DNA of 64,000 bases from Chitinimonas koreensis (GTDB taxonomy: Bacteria; Pseudomonadota; Gammaproteobacteria; Burkholderiales; Chitinimonadaceae). The stretch covers positions 1,079,001 to 1,143,000 of the forward strand of contig NZ_CP060704.1 in the NCBI RefSeq assembly GCF_014353015.1, in the 5' to 3' direction. Shown in pieces: positions 52,699-63,615 of the stretch (position 1 is the first letter of the stretch; each line of letters begins with the position of its first letter). Under the pieces are notes generated by a model that did no database searches, had not been told where the DNA came from, and saw only the letters and a program-made list of their open reading frames with translations. Position numbers and translations under genes: made by a program.

Positions 52699-54429
52699 AT
52701 GGTGCAGCCGCTTCCCCCATCCGGCCAGGCCGGGCCGGCGACCCATGCCGGGCCGATCGGCGGCGCGCATCCGCCGGCGCAGCAGGCCGGCCCGGCCGCG
52801 CCGCCGGTGCAGGTACAGGCCGCACCGGCCGGCAGCGGCGCCGATCCGGCGCTCGAAGCGGGCCAGGCGGCCCACCTGCCGGCGGCGCGCGCGGCGGTGA
52901 CCGGCGGCCAACTGGCCAAGGCCTGCGCCTGGACCGCGATCAAGACCTTCATCAACGTCGGCGCCGGCGTGGCCGGCAATGCGCTGACCACCACCGCGGC
53001 CAGCCTGGCCATGATCGGCAATGCGGCCGGCGCCGGCCGCATCGTCGGGCCCGACGAGCTGGCCCACGCCAGCTATATGGGCGCCGCCGCCGGCGCGCTG
53101 GCGCGCGATTTCACCACCCAGCTGCTGGCCGCCATCGGCGGGCCGCGCATCGATACCGGCGAGCACGCCGACGGCTCGCCGCGCACGGTGCAACATCGCT
53201 TCGGCCTGGCGACCGCGCAGCAGGGCGGCGCCCGCAACCTGCTGCGCGGCCTGCACGAGTACGGCGTCAACGGCGGCATCTACACCGGCATGGCCAGCAG
53301 CTACGTCAACAGCGCGCTGTCCGGTCTCACCAGCGCGGCGCTGCAACTGTCGGCCGGCGCCTCGCAGGAGGCGGTCGCCCGCAACGGCCTGCTGATCGCC
53401 GCCGCCGGCTACGGCATCCAGGCGCCGCTGGAGACGGTGGAGACCCTGGTCAACGAACACATGAAGCGATTGGAGGACGGCGCCACCTACAAGTCGGACT
53501 GGAAGTCGCCGAGTCATTTCAACGGTTCCGCCTTCCTCGGCTCCTTCCTGATCCGCGCCGGCAACAACCTGTGGTCGACCGCGGCCACCGCCGGCATCCG
53601 CGGCGGGCTGGCCGACCCGAACGCCGACTACGCGGGCGCGCTGACCGGCTTCCACAAGGCCGGCGCCTGGGCGATCCAGCCGGCGGTGGCCAAGCTGCTC
53701 GAAGGCGGCATCCAGTCCGGCATCGACAAGCTGCGGCCGGGCCGGGCGGCCGAGCTGGCTCGCGAACAGGCCGCTGCCGCCGCGCGGGAAACGCCAGCGC
53801 TGGCTGGATTGCGCGACGGCCTGGCGATGCAGGAACAGGCGGTCGGCCAGGCCCAGTTGCGTGCCTCGGCGCTGCTGAACAGCCTCAACCAGCTACGCAG
53901 CGGCTACGCCCAGCTCGACCGGCAGATCGGCCAGGCCCAGGCCGGCTTCGCGCGATTGCAGACGCAGGCCGGCCAGCGACCGCCGGCCGAGCTGGCCGAC
54001 GCGGCCGCGGCATTGCTGGAAGGGTTGCGCACGCTCGAACCGCACTGGGTCGCGCTGGAACGCGAGACCGGCCGGGCCATCGGCCACGCCGGGCCCGCTC
54101 CGGCGCCACCGGGCGATTTCGCCGCGGCCCGGGCGCAGTTGCAGCAGCGCCCGGGCGAATTGCAGGCCCGGCTGGAGACGGCCGCGCCGGAGGAGGCGGA
54201 GGCGCTGGAAGCGGAACAGGCCGAGCTGACCGCCGCCATGGCCGGGCTGCCGGTGCTGGAAGGCCAGGCGGACGAGCAGGCCGGCCGCTTCGCCCGCCAG
54301 GACGAGCTGGCCAACGATCGGCTGGCCGGCTTGGCGGCGCTGCCCGAGCAGGCGACGGCGCAGCGGCAGGCCGTGGCGGAACTGCGCACGGCGCTGGCTC
54401 GGTTCGAGGTCGAGCAGCGGATGGGGTGA
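52699..54429 (+). CDS. Candidate T3SS effector/translocated protein
   Basis: A 576-residue protein directly after an hrp-boxed chaperone. Residues 1-65 are Pro/Ala/Gln/Gly-rich and disordered, like a T3SS secretion signal. Residues ~70-340 contain small-residue-rich, mildly hydrophobic helices (TAIKTFINVGAGVAGNALTTTAASLAMIGNAAG; GIYTGMASSYVNSALSGLTSAALQLSAGAS; GSFLIRAGNNLWSTAATAGI). Residues ~350-576 form long Ala/Gln/Glu-rich coiled coils (QEQAVGQAQLRASALLNSLNQLRSGYAQLDRQIGQAQ). This layout suggests membrane association plus a coiled-coil tail. No catalytic motif or named family is recognised. Confidence 0.66.
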   Translation: MVQPLPPSGQAGPATHAGPIGGAHPPAQQAGPAAPPVQVQAAPAGSGADPALEAGQAAHLPAARAAVTGGQLAKACAWTAIKTFINVGAGVAGNALTTTAASLAMIGNAAGAGRIVGPDELAHASYMGAAAGALARDFTTQLLAAIGGPRIDTGEHADGSPRTVQHRFGLATAQQGGARNLLRGLHEYGVNGGIYTGMASSYVNSALSGLTSAALQLSAGASQEAVARNGLLIAAAGYGIQAPLETVETLVNEHMKRLEDGATYKSDWKSPSHFNGSAFLGSFLIRAGNNLWSTAATAGIRGGLADPNADYAGALTGFHKAGAWAIQPAVAKLLEGGIQSGIDKLRPGRAAELAREQAAAAARETPALAGLRDGLAMQEQAVGQAQLRASALLNSLNQLRSGYAQLDRQIGQAQAGFARLQTQAGQRPPAELADAAAALLEGLRTLEPHWVALERETGRAIGHAGPAPAPPGDFAAARAQLQQRPGELQARLETAAPEEAEALEAEQAELTAAMAGLPVLEGQADEQAGRFARQDELANDRLAGLAALPEQATAQRQAVAELRTALARFEVEQRMG

Positions 54430-54587
54430 GGCAGGGAACTGAGCGTCTTGCTTGTGACCGTTTCGCAGCCTTGCGTGGTGAAGAAACCACGCATTCTGGA
54501 AAGCATGCATGTTTCACCCTGTGAGGCTATATTTGCGGCCTGCCACAGCCGGTGTGGCCGAATAAGACTTTAAAATCAGGGATGTAT

Positions 54588-57500
54588 ATGCTTAAGTCAT
54601 ACGCTGGTAGCTATGCGCGCATGGTCGTTGCATGGGTGGGTGGGGTGCTGCTGCTGGGGACCGCGTTACCTGCTCAGGCGGGTTGCGACAGCGAGTCCGG
54701 GCAATGCGCTGCGCCGTCGGTTTCGATCACTGCGCCGGCCAATGGCAGCAGCATCGCATCCGGTACCGCGGTGGTAGTTTCGGTCACTGCCCGCAACGAA
54801 GTGATCTGGGCCGCCATGAGCAAGGTCGAGCTCTACCGGAACAACGTTCTGGTGGCGACCATCAATGGAGCCGGACCTTCCTACACCTTCGATCAAGGTG
54901 CACTGGCTGCCGGTACCTACCAGTTCATGGCGAGGGCATACGATCGGCACTACACCACTTCGCCGCTTGGCAGCGAAAAGTCCCCCTACGGTGAATCGAC
55001 GCCGATCGCGATCACCGTGGTCAAGCCCAATGTGCCGCCATCGGCTCAATTGACCGCTCCGGCCAATGGCGCCAGCGTCAAGTCCCCCTACAACGGCACG
55101 GTCGCCGTCGCGGTCACCGGTTCGGCCAGCGACAGCGACGGCAGCATCGCCCGCATCGAAGTGCTGGTCGACGGCAGCGTCGCCGCCAACATCGCTGCCG
55201 CCAGCGTCAATACCAGCGTGGCGCTCGCACCCGGTACCCGCCGCATCCGTCTCCGTGGCTACGACAACAGCGGCGCCTCGGCCGACAGTGCCGAAGCGAC
55301 CGTCAACGTGGCAGGCATCGGCCCGGTCACCGGCAACGTCGAAGGCATCACCAACGATGTGTCGGGCAATCCGCAACTGGTCGGCTGGGCCTGCGACAAG
55401 GCTGCCGCTCAATCGATCGCAGTGCATCTCTATGCCGGCGGTGCGGCTGGTGCCGGCGGCACCATGATCGCCAGCGCTACCGCCAGTCTCGCCAGCGAAG
55501 CCGCGGTCTCGACGGCCTGTGCCACCAGCGGTGTGGCCCATCGCTGGACCATTCCGCTCGCCGCCTATCGCGATGCGCATGCCGGCAAGTCGCTCTACGT
55601 CCACGGCATCTCGACCATCGGCGGCAGCAACCTCGCGCTGCCCCAGTCGGGCAGCTTCACCATGCCGGCACCGCCGCCCGGCCCGGTCTTGGGTACCGTC
55701 GAAGGCATCGTCTACGACGCGGCCGGCAATCCCTCGCTCAAGGGCTGGGCCTGCGACAAGCGGGTCAACCAGTCGATCACCGTCCAGCTCTATGCCAACG
55801 GCGCGGCCGGGACCGGCACGCTGCTGACCAGTGCGACGGCCAATCTGGCCAGCGAAGCCGCCATATCGACCAGTTGTGCCACCAGTGGTGTCGCCCATCG
55901 CTGGTCGATCCCGTTGGCCGCTTATCGGACGACTTACGCCGGTAAGGCGCTGTACGTGCATGGCGTGTCGCAATCGGGCGGCACCAATGTCGCGCTCGGC
56001 CAGTCGGGCAGTTTCAGCGTGCCGGCCGCCGATGCGCTGTTGCCGGTCTCGATCCAGCCGCCGCATCTGGCCAACGCCGACGCCGGTACGCTGCCCGGCG
56101 AGGTGACGATCGGCAAGGGAACGGCGGCTTATGCAATGCCGCTGGCGGTTCCACCCGGGACTGCGGGCATGATGCCCGAACTCGGCCTGAACTACGGCAG
56201 CCAGAGCGGCAATGGCCCGGTCGGGCTCGGCTGGGAGTTGACCGGCCTGTCGCGGATCCATCGCTGTGGGCGGACCATCGCGCAGGGCGAAACGATGGAA
56301 GGCGTGCGTTTCAACGCCAACGACCGGCTGTGCCTGGATGGTCAGCGGCTGATCCTGCAGAGCGGAACCGACTACTGGGCGGCCAATGCCGTATACCGCA
56401 GCGAACTGGACGGCTTCGGCCGCATCAGCCGCAACGGAACCGGTTTCAAGGTCGAGCAGCGCAACGGCCGCATCGGCTATTACGGCGACACCGCCAGCAG
56501 CCTGGCGGAAGCGCAGGGCCGTACGGACGGCCAGGCGCATAGCTGGGCCATCAGCCGCCTGGAGGATCGCAGCGGCAACCGCATCGATTTCGAATACCAG
56601 GAAGATGCCACCACCGGCGAACACTTGCCGCTGCGCATCCGCTGGGGTGGCCACGCGAGCGGCCTGGCGCATTACGCCCGGGTCGACTTCGCCTATGAAG
56701 CCCGACCGGACGCCGACGTGGCCTTCCTGGTCGGCAGCCATATCGACCGCCGCCTGCGGATCAAGACCCTCAGCACCTATACCGACACCGCGGCCGACGG
56801 CAGCGGCGGCACGCTGGTCCGCAGCTATCGCCTGAGTTATCAGCAGAGCCCGACCAGTGGCCGCAGCATGCTGCGCAGCGTGCAGGCCTGCGACGGTACG
56901 GGGGCGTGTTTGCCGGCCACCACCTTCGACTGGGGCGAGCCCGATCCGGCTGCCGTGCGCAAGTTCAACAGCATCGGCACCTGGCAAGGGCCGTCGCCTG
57001 AGAAGTGGCTGCAGAAGTACATGCTCGATGCCTTCCTCATGGCCGACTTCAACGGAGATGGGCGCAGCGACCTGCTGGAGCGCTATCAGCTCAACGGCGT
57101 CATGCCCAAGCTGTATCTATCCAATGGCAGTGGCTTTACCGTCAGTACCCAGTTCCAGGGTGAAACCGGCTTGTTCCGGGTCGCTGAGCTCGGCGATTTC
57201 GACGGCGACGGCCAGATGGATGTGCTTGGTGCCGATGGCGAAGACAAGCAATCGGGCTTGCCCGACACGGAGAAATACCGCAACTGGCGCCTGTGCTACA
57301 GCCGCCTGCGCGAAGGCCGCAATTTCGAATGCCAGGCGTTGATGCTGCCTGCGGGGCAGCCCACCTCGCTGCGCATGATGCGCGACTTCGACGGTGATGG
57401 CCGCACCGATATGTACTGGTCCGGCGGCGGCGTAGTGGACAGCGAGTTCTACCAGTCGGGCACGCAACGCGTCTGCCTGGCGCGCGGCATCGCCAACTTC

Positions 57501-60500
57501 AATTGCATCGATGTCACTGGTACCAACAAGGTCGTGCCGTTCGGCAACCGGGTGCCGCCATACGACACCCTGCAATTCAGTGCGGAAAACGTCGACCTCG
57601 ATGCCGATGGCCGCAGCGACGCCATGCTGCTCGAGCAGCCCTATGTGCAAAATGTGGAAGGCATGTCGCTGTGGGGCAATATCCAGGCGGGCGTCAAGAG
57701 CCGCTTCTATCCTGATCCGACCCTGCCTGTGACCGAGGTTAGCGGGACGCGGACCAGCCTGCTGTTCAAGTACGACAACGACCGTGGCTGGGTGGTGACC
57801 GGCTTCAGTCCCTTCGACTACGGTAGCCTGTCCGGCGACCTGAACGGCGACGGCTACAGCGACGTACTGGTCGGTTTCGGTCCAGTCGGCGTGGCCGGCG
57901 ACAGTGCCGGGCAGGGGCGCTCGACCGCGCGGCTCTGTTACGGTGCCGCGGGCGGCTGCGGCCGGCGGTTGCCGGTGTCGGGTTATACCTTGCCTGCTTT
58001 CACCAACGCTTACGTAGTCGCACCGGGCAACTTGCCGGTCGATAACCCGGTCATGACGGTTGGCGACTTCGACCGCGACGGCAAGCCCGACTTCTTCACC
58101 ACCCTGACTGGCCAGACGGGACTGTCGGTAGTGGATGCGCAGCGCTATCAGCTGTGCCGGTTGATCTCCGACGGCGACTACAGCCTGGGCCAGAACATGC
58201 GCTGCGAGCGCTGGGACATGCCGGACCTGCCGCTGCCCAAGCGTAATTTCCAGAACACGCCCAGCAACAACTGGCCGCGTACCTTCTTTGGCGATTTCGA
58301 CGGCGACGGCAACCAGGACATCGTGATCTACCGCCTGAACGGGCAATGGGAGATCTATACCGCGCAGCCGCTGGCCAAGTCGGGCCAGGCGCTGGACAAG
58401 TTGGTCCGCGTCACCGACGGCCTCGGCCGGATCAGCGAGATCGACTACAGCGCCGGCAACGATCCGGCTGTCTACAGCCGCGTCGCGCTGGACCGCAATG
58501 GGACGGCCATTGCCCATGCCTATCCCAAGCAGGGCCAGACCAACGTCGGGCAACTGGTCAAGGCGCTGCGTGTGAGCAATGGCCAGGGCGACTGGCTGGA
58601 GACGCGCTACAAGTACGCCGGTGCGGCCATCGACCTGCAGGGCCGCGGCCACCTGGGCTTTGCCCGTATCGACGCAACCCGCATCGATCCGGATACCGGT
58701 GCCGTCATCACGACGGCCACTACCTGGAGCAGCCAGGATTGGCCGTACATCGGCATGACGACGGCCAGTCGGACCACTGCGGCCAATGGCGTGAAGCTCA
58801 GCGACGCGGCCAATGCGCTGGACAAGCAGAACCCGGCCACCGGCACCGTCTTCCCCTTCGTCAAGCAAAGCACGGTCGTCCGTCTGGATCTCGACGGCAG
58901 CGGGCTGGACACCACCACCACGATCAACACCTATGGCGACGGCTGGGGCAACCTGACCCAGCAGGATGTGACGGTAAGCGGCGGCGTCACCGGCGGCAGC
59001 AAGACCTACACGGCCAAGACGGTCACCACCTACCTCAATGACGCCACGACCTGGCTGATCGGCCGGCCCGACCGCATGACGGCCAGCAAGACGCGCGATG
59101 GCTTGACTGTGCCGCGTGTGGTTGATTACGACTACGACACCCAAGGTTTGCTGAAGACAGAAACGCGTGAACCTGACAAACCGGCGCTTCGGCTGGTGAC
59201 CAGCTATGACCGTACCGGTAACGTCTTCGGCTTGGTCAGGCAGAAAACGTTGTCTTGGCTCGACCCATCGGCCAACAATGCTGTCCGGACCCGCGTGATC
59301 GAGGACGTGGCCTACGACGCCAAGGGCCGCTTCCCGACCACGGTGAAGAACGCGATCGGTCAGGCCGAGACACGCGGCTACGACCCGAAGACCGGCGTGC
59401 AGACCAGCCTGACCGGCCCCAATGGCCTGACCACGACCTGGACGGTGAACGGCTTCGGCCGAAAGACCAAGGAAACCCGCGCCGACGGCACCGAAACCCG
59501 TTACTACCTCGAGCAGTGCGATGTCAATTGCCCGGTCAACGCCACCCACGTCGAGATCGCCGACCACTTCAAGGGCGCGGACCGCATCGCCGTGCCGAGC
59601 CTGGCTTACCGCGACAGCGCCGGCCACGTATTGCGCACGCAGACCTACGGCTACGACGGCCGTGCCATCGTCACCGACCAACGCTACGACAGCCGCGGCC
59701 GACCGTGGGAAGCCGACCAGCCGCGCTACAGCGCCGATGCCGCAATCCTGGCCAGCCGCCAGGCCTACGATGCGCTCGACCGGGTGACGGCGGTCACGAC
59801 CCGTGACGAAGCCGGTACCGAACGCAGTGCCACCACGCAGTACAAGGGCCTGGTCACGATCCAGACCAATGCCAAGAGCCAGAGCAAGACCGACGAGCGC
59901 GACGCGCTGGGCCTGCTGGTGCGGAGCACCGACGCCAAGGCCGGCGTGACGCTGTTCGGCCGCGACGCCTGGGGCAACCTGAGCCAGACCACCGATCCGA
60001 ACGGCAACGTGATCAAGGTCACCTACGATGCGCTGGGCCGCAAGACCGACTTGCAGGACCCTGACCTGGGCCTGATCCACTACGACGTCGACCCACTGGG
60101 CCAGGTGTGGCAGCAAATCAGCCCGAAGCAGCGCGCGGCGAGCCAAGTCACCAAGTTCAGCTATGACGATCTGGGCCGGATGACGGCCCGCTACGAGCCG
60201 GACCTGGAAAGCCACTGGGTCTACGACCACGCCACCACGCCGGCCAGCTGCGCGAGCACCAAGAGCTGCGGCCAATTGGTGGAAAGCTATACCGGCACCC
60301 CCACGGCCAAGGACTATCGCCAGACCCAGAGCTACGACAGCCTGGCCCGGCCGCTGATGGCGACCCGCTATCTCGACGTCAACTATATCGACGTGCTGGC
60401 CTACGACGGCTGGGGCCGTCTCGCCAAGCGCAGCCTGCAGCGCGGCAGTGCCTCGGCCAAGGTGTACGACAACCGCTACAACGCGACGGGCTACCTGGCC

Positions 60501-62381
60501 CGGATCGAGCGGGCCGGCCTTGTGCTGTGGCAGGCCAACGCACAGGACGCGGCGAACCGGGTGCTGCAAGCCAGCCTGGGCAACGGGTTGAGCACCAATA
60601 CGGTCTACAACCCCAATACCGGCCGCCTGACCAGCGACACGCTCAAGACCGCGGCGGGCGCCGCCCGGCTGCAGGAGGGCTACCAGTACGATGCACTGGG
60701 CAACGTAACCCAGCGCAGCCAGTACTGGGACGGCAGCACCGGCTTCATCGAGAGTTTCGACTACGACGAACTGAACCGGCTCAAGCAGAGCCAGGTGACG
60801 GGCAAGACACTACAGGCCTTCACTTACGACGCAATCGGCAACTTGCTGAGCAAGACTGGTGTGGGTACGGGTAACTACGTCTACCCGGCGCAAGGTGCGA
60901 CGGCGATCCGGCCGCACGCCGTGCAGAGCATTCCCGGTATCGGCGCCTTCACCTACGACGACAACGGCAACCAGATCAGCGGCGCGAGCCGTACATTGAC
61001 CTGGACCAGCTTCGACATGCCCAAGCGGATTACCGAGGGCAGCGTGTGGAGCGAGTTCACCTATGGTCCGGACCATCAACGGACCAAGCAGCTGAAGCAG
61101 GACGGCAGCACGGTCTATTACGCGGGCGGCCAGGAAGCGGAAAACAAGGCCGGCATCTGGACGATCAAGACCTACTGGCCTAATGGGCTGGGTGTCGAGA
61201 TCGATGTGGTGAATGGCAGCACGACGACGACCACGTTGAACTGGACGCATGCCGACCGACTGGGCAGCGTGATTGGGATCACCGACCAGGCGGGAGCATT
61301 GAAGGAAAAGCTGGCGTATGACGCCTGGGGCAAGCGGCGGAGCCTGGACGGTGCGACTACGCCGGATACGCTGGACGGCGTGACCGACAACAAGGGCTTC
61401 ACCGGCCACGAGATGCTGGACGGGCTGGACTTGGTGCATATGAACGGCCGGGTGTACGACCCCTTGGTTGCACGCTTCCTAAGTGCGGATGCGATCATCC
61501 AGGAGCCGGAACATAGCCAGAGCTACAACCGGTATACCTATGTGTGGAACAATCCGACGAATTTAACGGATCCGACGGGGTTTGAATCGAAGTGCCCGGA
61601 AAGCGGGGGCTCACTTCGATGGGTTGTGGTGAGTGGAAGGAAGTTGGTAGCCAGTACACCAAGGGTGAACAGGCGCTGAAGCAACGTTCGGGGCAGGCGA
61701 ATGGCCAAGGGCCGAGCCCGCAAGTGCAGGAGCCGACCTCGGGGTCAAAGGAGACTGGAGGGAAGACTCTTGCGAGTACGGTAAAGAATGTTGTTAAAGC
61801 AATAACGAGCTTCTTTACTGGTCCTGACTACAGTCAGTTGTCCAATGCGGAGTTGTTCAAGCTAGGGCCGGGAAATATTGCGGCAAACCATGAGTTGATG
61901 GGGCGCTGTGCAAAGGCTGGAACTTGTATTTCTATGGGGCAGGTTCTGGCTGATGGGGCGGAGGGTATTGCGTCAACTCTGATTCCCGCTGAAGGCGCTG
62001 GGTTAAGGATATTAAATACGGCAGCTAAAGAGCTGGCGGTGGCAAGAGGGGGGATTTTGTCTATCGCGGCTTAGCTAAAGGTGAAGATGCTGTAGATGGG
62101 CTCGTGGCTCGAGCTCCTGGCGCTGGCAATAGCGAAATTTCTCATGTTGCCGGCAAGCGTGAGACACAATGGATTTCCACAACTAAGAGCCGTGATACTG
62201 CAATTGAAAAATACGGTGAAAATGGTGTTGTACGCATTGATCTGAGAAAGGTTGATTCACACGTTTCCGATGTGTCGAAAGGTTTCCCGCAAGGGGTAGA
62301 ATGTCGAATTGGGCCATTCGGGACCAGGAGGTTCTGATTAAAGATTCGATTCCCGCTAATGCTATTGAACGAATCAAGTAG
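54588..62381 (+). CDS. Giant secreted SpvB/FG-GAP/Rhs polymorphic toxin with ART-like tip (three frameshifts)
   Basis: Start ATG 54588 follows AGGG at 54577. Layout: signal peptide (ends LPAQA), two Ig-like repeats (~54711-55310), two ~120-residue repeats with VEGIxxDxxGNPxLxGWACDK (55321, 55681), SpvB-like N-domain (from ~56040), seven DxDxDGxxD FG-GAP/VCBS motifs (57046-58320), YD/Rhs repeats, and the Rhs core end DRLGSVIGITD ... NRYTYVWNNPTNLTDPTGF (~61250-61585). As read, translation stops at 61679. Adding one G at each of three G runs (about 61604-61608, 62048-62053, 62295-62298) continues to 62381, about 2598 residues. The restored tip has VYRGL, WISTTK and DQEVLI, fitting the R-S-E triad of ADP-ribosyltransferase-like toxins. 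Probably a contact-dependent or released antibacterial or anti-host toxin. Confidence 0.82.
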
Positions 62382-62396
62382 GCAAGGAGATTGACA

Positions 62397-62692
62397 ATGG
62401 AATTTGTTGGTCAGCTAGATGCTGAGTGGGATGATGGCGGATTTTTGGGGCAACTCCGAAGGGAGTATTCTCTAAAGATGGTGCTGTGAAATTTCTCCAG
62501 CTGCTGAAGTCTATTGAAATCCCGGATGAGGCCATGGTTCCAAAGCGTGCTTTGTCACTGCTATGGTATTTGCCAAGCTTTCTCTTGTGGCAACGGGAGC
62601 GAGTTATTGAGTTAAGTGGGGATGCTGTAGCTTTTGATCGATTCGTGATAGAGGTCCATAATATTTTAGAAGATGTCCTTGGTGTTCCCTAG
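62397..62692 (+). CDS. Candidate immunity protein for the Rhs toxin (frameshifted)
   Basis: ATG 62397 lies 15 bp after the restored toxin stop, with site AAGGAG. As read, the frame stops after about 30 codons. Adding one base to the T5/G4 run at 62441-62449 gives a 98-residue protein: MEFVGQLDAEWDDGGFFGATPKGVFSKDGAV then KFLQLLKSIEIPDEAMVPKRALSLLWYLPSFLLWQ ... FVIEVHNILEDVLGVP. Small, acidic, AT-rich and directly downstream of a variable toxin tip, it fits an immunity protein that protects the producer. No named immunity family is recognised. Confidence 0.66.
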
Positions 62693-62736
62693 AGATACTT
62701 CACCTTTGTCCGAGTGAGCTTTTGATTTTTTGGAGT

Positions 62737-62756
62737 GATGCTTTTTGAAAAGCATC
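62737..62756. terminator. Hairpin after the immunity gene
   Basis: GATGCTTTT-TG-AAAAGCATC, a 9-bp perfect stem flanked by T-rich DNA (TTTTGATTTTTTGG upstream). It could terminate the toxin-immunity operon. Confidence 0.4.
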
Positions 62757-62838
62757 GCTTCAAGAATGGTAAGTAGCGTTGCTTGCCAAACCAGTGTCTA
62801 CAAGGCAGGTCGTTGATTGTCTAATACTAGCCCGTCAG

Positions 62839-63480
62839 TGACCGCCTCCCGCTTAACCGAGCGGTCGAAACTAGAAATTCCCAGCTTCAAGGTGGGCGAG
62901 TCGGAACTCGCTCGGGGTCAGGTCTCCCAGCGAGCTGTGCGGCCTGAATTCGTTGTAATCCTGTCGCCATCGTTCGATTTTGTCACGTGCATCATCCTGC
63001 GACAGAAACCAGTGCACGTTCAGGCATTCGTCTCGCAGACTGCCGTTGAATGACTCGATGAACGCGTTGTCCGTGGGTTTGCCTGGGCGCGAGAAGTCCA
63101 GCGTCACCCCATGCTCATACGCCCATTGATCCAGCGCCACAGAAATGAACTCGCTGCCGTTATCCACCCGGATCCGTCGCGGCGTCCCGCGCAGGGCTTG
63201 TACATGCTGCATCGTCGCCACCACATCGGCCGCTTTCAGCGCGAAGTCCACCGTGATCGCCAGGCTCTCCCGGCTAAAATTATCGACCACAGTTAACGCC
63301 CGGATCTTCTGGCCGTTGAACAGCTGATCGGCGACGAAATCCATGCTCCAGCAGTCGTTCAAACTGGAGATCATCGGCCGTTCCTGCCGATGCGCCGCGG
63401 CCACATGACGTCTTGGCCGTTTGCGCCGAAGATTCAGACCTTCCTCGCAGTAAATCCGGTAGGTCTTCTTGTGAGCGCCG
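62839..63480 (-). mobile_element. IS3-family insertion sequence remnant
   Basis: The left boundary TGACCGCCTCCCGC at 62839 resembles IS3-family terminal repeats. The homologous part of the transposase ends near 63470-63480, where the sequence changes to unrelated DNA just before the hrp box. OrfA and the N-terminal part of OrfB are missing, and no matching second terminal repeat was found, so the element is truncated and probably immobile. Confidence 0.7.
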
Positions 63481-63569
63481 CCATCCGATCGAGTTGCTAC
63501 TTGTTGGGTTGAAAGACGATCGGCTCCTAGCTGCCGGCGCGCGATGAACTCTCCCCTTCGTGCTGTCAC
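62871..63569 (-). pseudogene. Truncated IS3-family transposase OrfB
   Basis: The DDE integrase core is intact: first Asp in DCWSMDFVAD, second in RIRVDNGSEFIS, Glu in DNAFIESFNGSLRDE, and the C-terminal DYNEFRPHSSLGDLTPSEF. Homology begins only at KKTYRIYCEEGLNLRRKRPRR (about 63468); the preceding ~35 codons read out of unrelated flanking DNA. About 70 N-terminal residues of a full OrfB, and all of OrfA, are missing. The group resembles IS407/IS3-group transposases. Confidence 0.85.
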
Positions 63570-63572
63570 TCA
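63545..63572 (+). promoter_or_regulatory. hrp-box-like promoter of chaperone unit 2
   Basis: TGAACT at 63545-63550, a 15-nt spacer, TCACTCA at 63566-63572. Same variant as 52162-52189. It is 43 bp before the chaperone start and within about 70-100 bp of the IS remnant edge. Confidence 0.68.
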
Positions 63573-63615
63573 ACTCCCGAACCCGCCACCCAGGCCGGAC
63601 CGAGGAGACAAGACG

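Noticed and set aside
52699..54429. Identification of the candidate effector as the Xanthomonas HrpF or YopB-type translocator
   Set aside because: It lacks the two strong membrane helices and any recognisable translocator motif; only the general layout (disordered start, weak hydrophobic helices, coiled coil) is shared.
57117..60569. 1150-codon open frame on the minus strand
   Set aside because: It is antisense to the Rhs gene, whose sense strand carries clear domains. In this GC-rich DNA long antisense frames arise by codon bias; the same applies to the long minus frames over 3927-5189, 13727-16315, 45512-47401 and 54666-56987.
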